Positions 18,122-25,965 of a stretch of DNA of 64,000 bases are shown one piece after another (positions within the stretch are counted from its first letter, which is position 1; each line of letters opens with the position of its first letter). This DNA is from Limnobaculum zhutongyuii (GTDB lineage: Bacteria; Pseudomonadota; Gammaproteobacteria; Enterobacterales; Enterobacteriaceae), in the NCBI RefSeq assembly GCF_004295645.1, contig NZ_CP034752.1, positions 744,001 to 808,000 of the forward strand, read 5' to 3'. Both the position numbers and the translations under genes were made by a program. Below the pieces are notes generated by a model. The model was not told the DNA's origin. It did no database searches and saw only the letters and a list, made by a program, of their open reading frames with translations.

Positions 18122-19759
18122 ATGTTTAAATCAACGTTATTTTGGAAAGTGTTTGTACTTATCGTACTAACGTTACTGATGTTAGTACCTATTGGCATGG
18201 TGCTGGAGATGATTGATGGCCGTAATCAATATCGGGAAAGTGTCATTAGCCAAATTAAAGATGGAACCAGCGGTGAACAGACGGTTATTGGACCAATATT
18301 AGTGGTTCCCTATGTGCGTCTTGAAACTGAAATTGTCACTGACGACACCAAAAAAGGCAAAACGATAAAAAAGGTCAACCGGATACAGGGGCAGAGTTAC
18401 TTCCTGCCGGATAACTTAGCGGTTGATGGTAGCGTAAATGTAGAACCACGTAAGGTGGGTATTTATCAGACTCAGGTTTATCAGAGCCAGTTACAGTTTA
18501 AAGGCTCTTTCGGTAAAGTGAGTTTAGTTAATAATGACAAAATCACCTATGAGAAGCCGTATCTGGTATTAGCGCTGGCAGATTCCCGCGGCATTACCGC
18601 CGTACCAACGGTTAAACTGAATCAACATCAGAGCGTGTTTCAATCCGGAACAAAATATTCAGAATTCCCTCAGGGAATGCATGCTGTCTTCCCTGAAGCA
18701 GTGCTGACTTCTCCACAGCCGCTGGATTTTGAATTTACCGTTTCACTACAGGGAACGGGTCATCTGGCGCTGATGCCGGTTGGGGCAACCTCAACGTTTA
18801 ATCTTAGCGGTAACTGGCCACATCCAAACTTCCTGGGGCAGTTCTTACCGACGAAACGTGAAGTTACTGAACAGGGCTTTACCGCCAGCTGGGAGAGCAG
18901 CTGGCTGGCTAATAATATTAATAACAACTTTGGTCGTTATGATATGAGCGATATTCGCAGAAGCCAGGCTCAGTCACGTTCATCAAGTTCATACAGCTAT
19001 ACTGAATCGGAATACAGTGAAGGCAGCAGAATGTCGGGCTTTCCGACCTTCAGTACCAGCTTTATTGAGCCGGTTGATCATTATCAGTTGAATACGCGCA
19101 CGGTGAAGTACGCCATTCTGTTTATCAGCATGACTTTTGTCGCCTTTTTCCTGTTCGAAGTGTTGAAGTCGTTATCTATTCACCCGATGCAATATCTGTT
19201 GGTGGCTGCTGCGCTAATGGTGTTCTACGTTATTCTGTTGGCACTTTCGGAGCGAATCGGTTTTGCCTGGGCTTATTGTATTGCGGCGGTAAGCTGTAGC
19301 AGCCTGATTGGTTTCTATTTAAGTGCGGTATTGAAAGGGGTATGGCGTGGTATCAGTTTTGCCGGCGGGTTATTGATTCTGTACGCGGTACTGTATGTCC
19401 TGTTGCAGTCTGAAGATAACGCCTTGCTGTTAGGTGCCGGATTACTGTTTGTGGTATTGGCTGTCATTATGACATTGACTCGTCGATTAGACTGGTACAA
19501 GGTTGCATCGCCAGCATCGCCAGCATCGCCAGCATCGCCAGCATCGCCAGCATCGCCAGCATCGCCAGCATCGCCAGCATCGCCAGCATCGCCAGCATCG
19601 CCAGCATCGCCAGCATCGCCAGCATCGCCAGCTGCACCAATTGCATCTGCGTCTACATCAGGTGGCGGCATGCAACCTTCCGGTGATGCCAATATTGAGT
19701 CAGTGGCCGAACAGGATGCTGATAGTCTGGAACGAAGAAAATATCGGTTATGGAAATAA
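18122..19759 (+). CDS. creD: CreD (CET), inner-membrane protein with Ala-Ser-Pro repeat
   Basis: CreD is the CreBC-regulated inner-membrane protein; in E. coli it affects envelope integrity and colicin E2 tolerance. The start at 18122 (MFKSTLFWKVFVLIVL) follows AGGAG with 9-base spacing; TTG 18116 and GTG 18119 are alternatives. It has one N-terminal helix, a large periplasmic domain and about five C-terminal helices (residues 335-455). The sequence NWPHPNFLGQFLPTKREVTEQGF and the last residues YRLWK match E. coli CreD. At 545 residues it is about 95 longer than E. coli. The excess is a Ser-rich insertion near residues 280-305 and 14 ASP repeats (residues 462-503) just before the C-terminus. 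Confidence 0.93.
   Translation: MFKSTLFWKVFVLIVLTLLMLVPIGMVLEMIDGRNQYRESVISQIKDGTSGEQTVIGPILVVPYVRLETEIVTDDTKKGKTIKKVNRIQGQSYFLPDNLAVDGSVNVEPRKVGIYQTQVYQSQLQFKGSFGKVSLVNNDKITYEKPYLVLALADSRGITAVPTVKLNQHQSVFQSGTKYSEFPQGMHAVFPEAVLTSPQPLDFEFTVSLQGTGHLALMPVGATSTFNLSGNWPHPNFLGQFLPTKREVTEQGFTASWESSWLANNINNNFGRYDMSDIRRSQAQSRSSSSYSYTESEYSEGSRMSGFPTFSTSFIEPVDHYQLNTRTVKYAILFISMTFVAFFLFEVLKSLSIHPMQYLLVAAALMVFYVILLALSERIGFAWAYCIAAVSCSSLIGFYLSAVLKGVWRGISFAGGLLILYAVLYVLLQSEDNALLLGAGLLFVVLAVIMTLTRRLDWYKVASPASPASPASPASPASPASPASPASPASPASPASPASPASPAAPIASASTSGGGMQPSGDANIESVAEQDADSLERRKYRLWK
19505..19630 (+). repeat. 14 x 9-bp in-frame tandem repeat GCATCGCCA inside creD
   Basis: Fourteen perfect copies of GCATCGCCA (126 bp) encode (Ala-Ser-Pro)14 after the last membrane helix of CreD. 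Perfect identity of all copies indicates recent expansion or active slippage. The unit length is a multiple of three, so copy-number change alters protein length and not frame. Minus-strand and other-frame ORFs over it are shadows. Confidence 0.97.
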
Positions 19760-19800
19760 CATTTCTGAACTGATGGGTTGTTAGCCGTAAATTTGCCTCA

Positions 19801-19838
19801 CCCCGTATTTCAACGAGAGTTGGAGTGCGGGGTTTTTT
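19801..19838 (+). terminator. Intrinsic terminator after creD
   Basis: The arm 19801-19814 pairs with 19819-19832 (14 pairs including G-U) around a GAGA tetraloop, followed immediately by TTTTTT. It closes the creBCD transcript. Confidence 0.9.
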
Positions 19839-20237
19839 ACATTTCAAAACACCGTTTCGGTGAAGACACCACACCATTTAATCATCTACCCAGAGAAAGA
19901 ACATCTGCTCTTATTATTTAATTTGAGTCATGTTTTTAAACGGTTAAATACAGCGGTTAGTCACGATGTACTACGATCGTTTCGTATTTAAAATTTATTT
20001 AAATATCAATAAAATAAAATCAATAATTACAGTAATGATAGTTTCAATAACTAAATATCCTGCCTTTTTTTAATCTATTATCCATCATAAAAAAACTAGT
20101 ATTTTTAACAGGTATAAAGTGGTGTATCCATCTTGTATAATTCTCGCTCAAATAGGTAAAAATAAAATAATAACTAAATGTGACTATAAGGTAGCTTTAT
20201 TTAGTTATTCATAACGGATAATGACCACGGACAGGGT
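19839..20237. other. AT-rich leader region upstream of cdiB
   Basis: No gene is seen. A TATAAT hexamer occurs near 20137 but without a good -35 box. The 20169-20209 inverted repeat is listed separately. The high A+T content contrasts with both flanking genes and is typical of silenced (H-NS-bound) promoters, which is inference. Confidence 0.45.
20169..20209. promoter_or_regulatory. 11-bp perfect inverted repeat in the cdiB leader
   Basis: AATAACTAAAT (20169-20179) is repeated in inverted form at 20199-20209 with 19 bases between. It lies 28 bases before the cdiB start codon. It could be a dimeric regulator operator or, if transcribed, a leader hairpin. There is no T-run for termination. Confidence 0.5.
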
Positions 20238-21962
20238 ATGCCTTTTAAAACCAATCCCAATCTCGCACATCGGAAGCGAGCTTTTCTGTATTTCTGGGGG
20301 CCAGCGGCGCTATTGCCGTTTGCCTTTTATGCCCATTCAGCGCCTGAGCTGAACAGCATTAATAACCAGCAAATCATCAATCAACAAGAGCGTCAAAAAG
20401 CACTGGAAGAACAGCTTGCGCCAGAGCAGCCTGATGTGCGTATAAAACTGCCTGCCGGTAGCTCAGCGATTGCCCAATTCCCACAGGAAGCGAACTGCAT
20501 CACCATCAATCAGGTGACGTTAAGCGGCAGCGACTATTTAACCAACTGGTTGCTGCTACAGCGGGTAGCCGATCAGGCCAAAGGGCAATGTATTGGTGGT
20601 AACGGCATTAATTTGCTGATGAGTGCCATACAAAATCGGTTAGTGGATCGTGGCTATATCACCAGTCGGGTATTAGCGCCACCGCAGGATGTGAACAGCG
20701 GTGAGCTGAAACTGCAAATTCTGGAAGGTAAAGTCAGTCATATTATGTTTACCCCTGAAAGCGGCGGCTATATCCAGTCGTTTAATACCCTACCGATATC
20801 TGAAGGGGATTTACTCAACCTGCGGGATATTGAACAGGGAATAGAGAACCTGCGACGGGTTCCCACTGCGCAGGCGGATGTCAATATGCTGCCGGGCGCT
20901 GAGCCGGGAGAAACCGATTTAGCCATCAGTTGGAAACAGGATCGCCACTGGCGGCTGGGCGCATCACTGGACGATTCCGGCACCACCAGTACCGGTCGCT
21001 ATCAGGGGGGATTGACACTGTATGTGGATAACCCACTTTCCCTTAGCGATACTTTCTATATTTCCGGCGGTCATGACCTGCAATGGAAAAATGATCGGGG
21101 TAGTCATAACTATACCGCTCACTATTCCGTGCCTTATGGCTACTGGGGATTCAATGTCACTACCAGTGCTTACAGCTACAACCAGAAAGTAGCGGGCCTG
21201 ATTGAGAATTACGACTACAGCGGTGACAGTAACAACCTGACCTTTGGACTGAGTCGTTTGCTGCATCGCGATGCCTCACAAAAAACTACTCTGACTTACG
21301 ATGTGCTGCTGAAATCGACCCGTAACTATATTAATGATACGGAAGTAGAGGTTCAGCGCCGCAATACTTCAGCCTGGCGTCTGGGTTTACAACATCGCCA
21401 CTATATTTACGCCGCCACCCTGGATGCCGGAATAAGCTATCAGCAGGGTACCCGCTGGTTTGGCGCGCAGCCTGCTCCGGAAGAGTATACCGGTCTGGCG
21501 ACGGCCCTGAGTAAAATAGCTCAGATTTCCGCCAATCTGGACGTGCCTTTCAGCCTGTTTGAACAGAAATTCAGCTTTCGCAGCCAGTACCAGCGTCAGC
21601 TTCCTTCATCCACCAGCCTGACTTCACAGGACCGCTTCTCCATTGGCGGCCGCTATACGGTGAGAGGTTATGACGGCGAACTGAGCCTGTCAGCGGATCG
21701 GGGTTGGTTCACCCGCAATGAACTGGCATGGCAAACGCCGCTACCGTCTCAGGAGCTCTATGTCGGGTTGGACTACGGCGAAGTGGGCGGTGGGGGAAGT
21801 GAGTACCTGCTGGGGAAACATCTGGCGGGGGCCGTGCTGGGATTAAGAGGTTATGCCCTGAATACCAGCTATGACCTGTTTGCCGGTATTCCCACCTCAA
21901 AACCGGATGGCTTTAAAACCGATCCGGTAACGTTAGGCTTTAACCTGAACTGGCAGTATTAA
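20238..21962 (+). CDS. cdiB: CdiB, two-partner-secretion outer-membrane transporter
   Basis: CdiB is an Omp85/TpsB 16-strand barrel with POTRA domains that exports CdiA to the cell surface. The 574 residues contain a signal peptide (RAFLYFWGPAALLPFAFYAHSA), a periplasmic helix region rich in Gln (INNQQIINQQERQKAL), POTRA domains at about 75-230 and a barrel to the C-terminal aromatic residue (NWQY). The loop-6 tetrad VRGY occurs in RYTVRGYDGE, and the SDTFYIS strand motif is present. The gene is intact and followed 11 bp later by cdiC. Its export substrate cdiA is split by the prophage. Confidence 0.93.
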   Translation: MPFKTNPNLAHRKRAFLYFWGPAALLPFAFYAHSAPELNSINNQQIINQQERQKALEEQLAPEQPDVRIKLPAGSSAIAQFPQEANCITINQVTLSGSDYLTNWLLLQRVADQAKGQCIGGNGINLLMSAIQNRLVDRGYITSRVLAPPQDVNSGELKLQILEGKVSHIMFTPESGGYIQSFNTLPISEGDLLNLRDIEQGIENLRRVPTAQADVNMLPGAEPGETDLAISWKQDRHWRLGASLDDSGTTSTGRYQGGLTLYVDNPLSLSDTFYISGGHDLQWKNDRGSHNYTAHYSVPYGYWGFNVTTSAYSYNQKVAGLIENYDYSGDSNNLTFGLSRLLHRDASQKTTLTYDVLLKSTRNYINDTEVEVQRRNTSAWRLGLQHRHYIYAATLDAGISYQQGTRWFGAQPAPEEYTGLATALSKIAQISANLDVPFSLFEQKFSFRSQYQRQLPSSTSLTSQDRFSIGGRYTVRGYDGELSLSADRGWFTRNELAWQTPLPSQELYVGLDYGEVGGGGSEYLLGKHLAGAVLGLRGYALNTSYDLFAGIPTSKPDGFKTDPVTLGFNLNWQY

Positions 21963-21973
21963 GGAGGCGCGAG

Positions 21974-22522
21974 ATGAAATATGGAAACTTTCATATCACC
22001 GCCCCGTTAATGCTGGGTGGTGAAATAAACGAAGCGGAGGTTCTGGGGGCATCGGTCTGGTTATGGATGCACTCTCCACAACACAATACCGCATCGTTGA
22101 ATACGCTACCGACCCTGTTGCTGCCCATTATTAAAAACCAGCAGTTTGTTTTAGTCAGTGAAGGTAATAAGCCGGTGTTTTTTCTGTCATGGGCGTGGAT
22201 GAATGAGCAGGCTGAATGCCGTTACTTTACTGAAGATGCCTTAATGTTCAGAGAAGAGGACTGGACCAGCGGTGAGCGTTTATGGATCCACGACTGGATC
22301 GCGCCATTTGGCCATTCGATAGCGATGAAGCGAATTGTCACCGACATTATTTTCCCTGAACACTTTGGCCGCATGATTTATCACAAAACCAAAAACTATC
22401 AGACCAAAACCTGGTATGGCAAGAATACCCGACGACAGGAACGAGAACAGTGGTACAGGGAGCATCCGGTTATTAAAGACGAGATGGCACTGGCTCTGTT
22501 AGCTCAAACGTTAAATCAGTAA
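21974..22522 (+). CDS. cdiC: CdiC, HlyC-type toxin-activating lysine acyltransferase
   Basis: The 182-residue protein is a homologue of RTX-toxin acyltransferases such as HlyC, which move a fatty acyl chain from acyl-ACP to toxin lysines. Catalytic candidates line up with HlyC: His37 in MHSPQHNT (HlyC His23) and Asp107 in WIHDWIAPFG (HlyC Asp92). EDWTSGERLW is also conserved. Acyltransferase genes between cdiB and cdiA mark the cdiBCAI class found in some E. coli. The presumed substrate is CdiA. AAGGAGGCGCGAG precedes the ATG at 21974. Confidence 0.88.
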   Translation: MKYGNFHITAPLMLGGEINEAEVLGASVWLWMHSPQHNTASLNTLPTLLLPIIKNQQFVLVSEGNKPVFFLSWAWMNEQAECRYFTEDALMFREEDWTSGERLWIHDWIAPFGHSIAMKRIVTDIIFPEHFGRMIYHKTKNYQTKTWYGKNTRRQEREQWYREHPVIKDEMALALLAQTLNQ

Positions 22523-22576
22523 CCTTGTCTCTGGCAGATGTGAATAACTAAAAAAAATAGTAAAAGGATTTCACTC

Positions 22577-22636
22577 ATGAACAAGAATTTATACCGTGTA
22601 GCGCGGCGAAAAATATTGCATAGCGTCGCGCTCTAA
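22577..22636 (+). pseudogene. cdiA: 5' end of cdiA cut by prophage insertion (codons 1-7 plus phage-derived tail)
   Basis: ATG at 22577, preceded by AAGGA, opens MNKNLYRV, the conserved start of the extended signal peptide of CdiA/filamentous haemagglutinins. From 22597 the sequence is prophage, so the frame continues 12 codons as unrelated residues to TAA at 22634-22636. The continuation lies at 54717, where the frame resumes as GTT ATT TTT AAC CGG GCC (VIFNRA). This is the authentic promoter-proximal fragment of the interrupted cdiA. Confidence 0.9.
22593..22596 (+). repeat. Target-site duplication ACCG, cdiC-side copy
   Basis: ACCG immediately precedes the prophage terminus TGTAGCGCGG. 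The matching copy is at 54713-54716. Mu normally duplicates 5 bp; here the fifth base differs (TACCG against AACCG), so either the duplication is 4 bp or one copy has mutated. Confidence 0.8.
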
Positions 22637-22680
22637 TTTACATAGCCAACGATGTATAAAAATCATTTATTTTGCATAGT
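22597..22680 (+). promoter_or_regulatory. Phage right end (attR) with three transposase-binding-like sites
   Basis: Three copies of a WTWTTRCATAGS-like 12-mer run inward from the end: ATATTGCATAGC at 22613-22624, AATTTACATAGC at 22635-22646 and ATTTTGCATAGT at 22669-22680. The first begins 16 bases from the terminus, exactly as at the other end. Tight spacing of the three sites resembles R1-R2-R3 of Mu. Binding by the local transposase is inferred. Confidence 0.65.
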
Positions 22681-22691
22681 GCAAAATAAAT
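22665..22691 (-). terminator. Terminator of the tail-fibre operon
   Basis: A perfect 12-bp stem (ATTTATTTTGCA, 22665-22676, with 22680-22691) with a 3-base loop lies six bases past the minus-strand stop of the fibre chaperone. On the minus strand it is followed by GATTTTTATAC. The stem is AT-rich. It overlaps the third end-site. Confidence 0.65.
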
Positions 22692-22696
22692 CGCGA

Positions 22697-23137
22697 CTAC
22701 ATTAACTCCGGAGGTATAGGTAACTTAATGTCAGGCGCTTTTGATGCATCAACAGCGATTACAGCGTCAATATAATCAAGCCATGCATTAAACCGTATTT
22801 TTTCGACATCAGACAACCTTCCTAGTGTCAATTTTGACGGCCAATTATAACGATTGATAATGGCGTTAGCGTTATCAACTGCCATGTTCTTTTTCATCTC
22901 CATTGCTGCTGTTAATTCTTCTTTGGTTGGTGGTGGAATATCTATCCATGTAGGTAAGCCACCATCGGTTGAGCCTCGCTTTTTCCCTGAAGGCGGCGTC
23001 CCGGCATACTCCGAAAAAGTATCTGCCGAAATCTCTATTAAATCTAAAGGCCACGTTTTCGATGCTTCATATGCTGATTGATTAATATCTGAATACATCA
23101 GGTTTTCAGCAGGGCTATAATAATATTTCATTGCCAT
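22697..23137 (-). CDS. Tail fibre assembly chaperone (Tfa, Mu gpU-like)
   Basis: The protein from 23137 (MAMKYYYSPAENLMYSDIN) is 146 residues. The family-typical C-terminal region is INRYNWPSKLTLGRLSDVEKIRFNAWLDYIDAVIAVD. Tfa proteins help fold and trimerise the distal tail fibre. The start shares its A with the fibre gene's TAA (TAATG) and follows GGGGGA. It is the last gene of the phage, next to the right end. Confidence 0.85.
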   Translation of the reverse strand: MAMKYYYSPAENLMYSDINQSAYEASKTWPLDLIEISADTFSEYAGTPPSGKKRGSTDGGLPTWIDIPPPTKEELTAAMEMKKNMAVDNANAIINRYNWPSKLTLGRLSDVEKIRFNAWLDYIDAVIAVDASKAPDIKLPIPPELM

Positions 23138-23925
23138 TAATTCCCCCAAGCTTCCCATAGTGTACCTTTACCAGAATTTAACGGTGCCAAGCTTGGCCCC
23201 GCTGCGCTTATTGATGCAACACCCCAAATTTTCATACCAGCTTTTGATGTAACGCCAATCATGCAAAGGTTGATTGATGCGTCTGGATTTCCAGCATCAA
23301 ACGTACGTGCATGATGAATGCCATTTGGAAATGGCACCGGAAATGTAATATCTATCGAATTACAACTACCTCCAATCGCACCGGATGTACCCCATTGCCG
23401 CATTAGGCCGTTAGAGAAATACTGAATGCCTCCGCCCGCAGTATAGGTTACCCCTTGACTGCTCATATCAGGTATTTGCCATGTGCCTGTACCTACATCG
23501 CAAACAGCCGCAGATTTTAGGCCAAGATTTTTTCGCGAGTCGGCTTGCGCCCCGGCACCCGCAATGAAAATTTCATATAAATTTCCCTGACGATGCAAAA
23601 TTTCATCTAAAAATGCAACTTCCTCTAACCCAAGGTTTTTAACTGCGGCGGCGGATTTATCAAGGTTTTTTAATTCAGATAATGCATTGTCTGATTGTAA
23701 ATAGCGTACATTTAATGCGGACATCAATTGATTTGATTGTTCAGTGTTAGCGTCAATACCGGCTGCGGTCAATAATGTTAGTATTTCTGATTGCATAGAG
23801 CGTGTTGCATCTTGCACGTTGTTGAGCCACTTAGAATCAACAATAGTGCCTTTTATACCGGTTAATTCATTACCATCAACAAAAACCCCGCTAGGGGCAT
23901 CAATCGGCGGGATAAGCTCTTTCAT
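23137..23925 (-). CDS. Tail fibre protein (Mu gpS-like)
   Basis: The 262-residue protein is short for a fibre. The N-terminal part (PPIDAPSGVFVDGNELTGIKGT, then the IDANTEQSNQLMSALN segment) resembles fibre baseplate-attachment regions. The C-terminal half is Gly-rich (GGGIQYFSNGLMRQWGTSGAIGG), typical of a distal receptor-binding tip. It overlaps the preceding gp48-like gene by ATGA and precedes its chaperone. No invertible segment or second fibre set is visible, unlike Mu. Confidence 0.85.
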   Translation of the reverse strand: MKELIPPIDAPSGVFVDGNELTGIKGTIVDSKWLNNVQDATRSMQSEILTLLTAAGIDANTEQSNQLMSALNVRYLQSDNALSELKNLDKSAAAVKNLGLEEVAFLDEILHRQGNLYEIFIAGAGAQADSRKNLGLKSAAVCDVGTGTWQIPDMSSQGVTYTAGGGIQYFSNGLMRQWGTSGAIGGSCNSIDITFPVPFPNGIHHARTFDAGNPDASINLCMIGVTSKAGMKIWGVASISAAGPSLAPLNSGKGTLWEAWGN

Positions 23926-24497
23926 TTCTCTTCCTTATAACTAAAATATACATACGTAAAAGCGGGTTTCAGCTCGTTAAATAACGTTTCGATGACGTCA
24001 TCACCAAAACTGGTTAAGCGCTCCCCAGCACAGCTAACCCCCGCTCTAAACCGATAAACTGGCGTTTTATTGCCATAAATAATGACGTTCCAGACATAGA
24101 TAATTTCAGGGACATAGATTCTGTCACCAGCACGGTTGACGCCAGCTCGAAAAGGTTCAAATTCTTGAATTTCAATGAGGTATCCGAGGGATGCGGCAAT
24201 CCGTTTGAAATAGGGAATACTTAATCCGCCTGTCTCAGATAATTTCGCAAGAACGCGTTCTAAGCGCTGCTGATACGTGGCGTCGGTTGAAGGTATAACA
24301 TCGAGAACGCGCTCCCAATCATTAATTAAGTTGTTAGCAAAAAATGGCGTAACCGCGTTTAGCACCTCGTTTGATTTCTCTTTTGTTACATCAAGCAAAG
24401 CACCCTCGGCGCGTAATTCTGCGCTAATTCGTGTCCCTTTAGGGTCATAGCTGACGGGAGGCAGTAACAGTGCTAACAACGTGGCGCTATTCATCAT
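23922..24497 (-). CDS. Baseplate/tail protein, Mu gp48-like (YmfQ/DUF2313)
   Basis: The 191-residue product begins MMNSATLLALLLPPVSYDP. It contains the DUF2313-type sequence LNDWERVLDVIPSTDATYQ-like block and repeated FRAGVNRAGDR / FRAGVSCAGER segments. Its position between the gp47-like baseplate protein and the fibre gene is that of Mu gp48. It overlaps the upstream gene by 11 bases and the fibre gene by four. Confidence 0.82.
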   Translation of the reverse strand: MMNSATLLALLLPPVSYDPKGTRISAELRAEGALLDVTKEKSNEVLNAVTPFFANNLINDWERVLDVIPSTDATYQQRLERVLAKLSETGGLSIPYFKRIAASLGYLIEIQEFEPFRAGVNRAGDRIYVPEIIYVWNVIIYGNKTPVYRFRAGVSCAGERLTSFGDDVIETLFNELKPAFTYVYFSYKEEK

Positions 24498-25557
24498 TCA
24501 TGCCTCTAATCTGAATATCACCCACCTTGATCCATTCAACGACCAATTCATCAACAGTCGGTTTGACGTTATGTTCAGGTAAAATGATGTTTACGTCTGT
24601 GATACCGGTAATTGTCAGTATTTGCGCGCTAATTTGAGCAATGATTAACGGCTGTCCCGGCTCAAGACGATTGATTGCCACTTCAATAATTGATGTAACC
24701 TGATTAATTGCGTCGTCTTGGGTGATACCGTCTCGGGTTATTTCAATGATGAAGTCAACAGCTTTCAGTGTTGCAGTTAAAATAAGCGTATCTTTTGCCG
24801 TTACGGGGCGTAATCCTTCGATATAATCTTTCACGGTTTGGATAAGCTCTACAGGCGCTATCCCTGAGCCACTAATAATCACTACGTCAACCGTTCCAAG
24901 ACCTCTCCGCAATGGGTAAACGTAAGCACCTGTTACGCCATCCACCTCCAAAGCCCAACGTCTATAATCATGGCGATTTCCCCCCGCAGGCGGGCGGCGG
25001 ATTAACTCTAAGAGCCGGGCGAGTAAATCGGCGTCGGTTTCGTCATCAGTTCCCCCGGATAGCGGTTCAATAATGACTGTACTATCGACACCGAACGGCG
25101 CACTAACTAACGTCCCATTCATTGCCGCAGAGGTATTCTCTTGAGTCCCGGCACTAGACGCTTGAATGCGAACATTAATGACACCATCGTCATCAATGAC
25201 AGCATCTTCAGTCGTAAATAATGACCGAGTTTCGCGCTTAATTTCGGAACCCGCAGGAAGGTTGGAACCCGGTTCACCAGTGACCATGATTGAACCTGTC
25301 GCAAACGTGGCACTTTTACGTCTTAAACCACGCGTCCGGGCGTGTAGTTCTAAGTATTCCGTGTCTGCTGTATCGGGGAAGATTTGACGAACAATCCACG
25401 CCTGATCGCGATGAATTCCGGCAACAAGACTGGCGATAGAGGATGCCCGGATAAAATAATCACTATCCGCGCTGATGTCGGCATCCGGGATGCCGTTTTT
25501 CAGGTCGCGCAACAATTCATCGCGCAAAGTGGCAAAAGTCTTGGTTAAGAACGGCAT
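24487..25557 (-). CDS. Baseplate J-like protein (Mu gp47)
   Basis: The 356-residue baseplate wedge protein shows LLARLLELIRRPPAGGNRHDYRRWALEVDGVTGAYVYP, the hallmark of the Baseplate_J family, and an N-terminal region with DADISADSDYFIRASSIASLVAG. It connects hub and fibre network in contractile tails. A GAGG sequence lies about 10 bases before the ATG. Confidence 0.9.
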   Translation of the reverse strand: MPFLTKTFATLRDELLRDLKNGIPDADISADSDYFIRASSIASLVAGIHRDQAWIVRQIFPDTADTEYLELHARTRGLRRKSATFATGSIMVTGEPGSNLPAGSEIKRETRSLFTTEDAVIDDDGVINVRIQASSAGTQENTSAAMNGTLVSAPFGVDSTVIIEPLSGGTDDETDADLLARLLELIRRPPAGGNRHDYRRWALEVDGVTGAYVYPLRRGLGTVDVVIISGSGIAPVELIQTVKDYIEGLRPVTAKDTLILTATLKAVDFIIEITRDGITQDDAINQVTSIIEVAINRLEPGQPLIIAQISAQILTITGITDVNIILPEHNVKPTVDELVVEWIKVGDIQIRGMNDE

Positions 25558-25589
25558 TATGTCAGCCTCACAGGGTGTTTAAATACCTG

Positions 25590-25907
25590 TTATTTGTCTG
25601 TCGCATCAATAACGCTAACGTTTAATAACAAAAAGCCTGTTCGGTAGCGGGTTGTCGTGAGAGTAACAGAGCGAGCGCGTTTATCATCAATTAGCGGTTG
25701 TAATGCCTGCTCGGTATACTGTTTCGCTAGTCGATAAACTCTGGATAAATCTTTCTCCCGCTCCAGTTCGTGAAGTCGTGACCCTAATGTCGGATCAGCC
25801 CACCAACTACCAAGCGGAGTCATCAGTCGCAAATAAACGGCGTTCGCCAATGTGTCAGTTGTACTACCGTTGTAATCGCGGGTTTTTGGGTCAATTAACA
25901 TATCCAT
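25590..25907 (-). CDS. Phage GP46-family baseplate protein (Mu gp46)
   Basis: The product begins MDMLIDPKTRDYNGS and has the family core LMTPLGSWWADPTLGSRLHELE; from this start it is 105 residues. The frame is open 46 codons further upstream, but that part overlaps gpV, crosses the repeated 17-bp motif and has no family look, so 25907 (or ATG 25901) is preferred. The start codon lies in the right arm of a perfect 11-bp hairpin. It is probably the first gene of the third late operon. Confidence 0.82.
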   Translation of the reverse strand: MDMLIDPKTRDYNGSTTDTLANAVYLRLMTPLGSWWADPTLGSRLHELEREKDLSRVYRLAKQYTEQALQPLIDDKRARSVTLTTTRYRTGFLLLNVSVIDATDK

Positions 25908-25961
25908 GCAGCGATTATGGCTGCATGGATAAACAATTGCGGGTTGATGGGGTTCAGGGGG
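25902..25961 (-). promoter_or_regulatory. Late-operon element 3: 17-bp motif plus hairpin before gp46
   Basis: Plus-strand TGATGGGGTTCAGGGGG occupies 25945-25961, four bases after the gpV stop. It is followed in transcription direction by a perfect 11-bp inverted repeat (25920-25930 with 25902-25912, 7-base loop) that covers the gp46 start. Identical 17-mers occur at 37992-38008 and 45998-46014. Confidence 0.6.
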
Positions 25962-25965
25962 TAAT

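Noticed and set aside
19505..19630. Regular repeat resembling a CRISPR array
   Set aside because: The units are 9 bp, contiguous and have no spacers; they are in-frame codons.
19315..19784. Long minus-strand and other-frame ORFs with GDA or HRQ repeats
   Set aside because: They are shadows of the GCATCGCCA tandem repeat in creD; the CreD frame matches the known family up to its last residues.
23137..23925. Invertible tail-fibre segment as in Mu
   Set aside because: There is only one fibre and one chaperone gene, with no invertase gene or inverted fibre copies.
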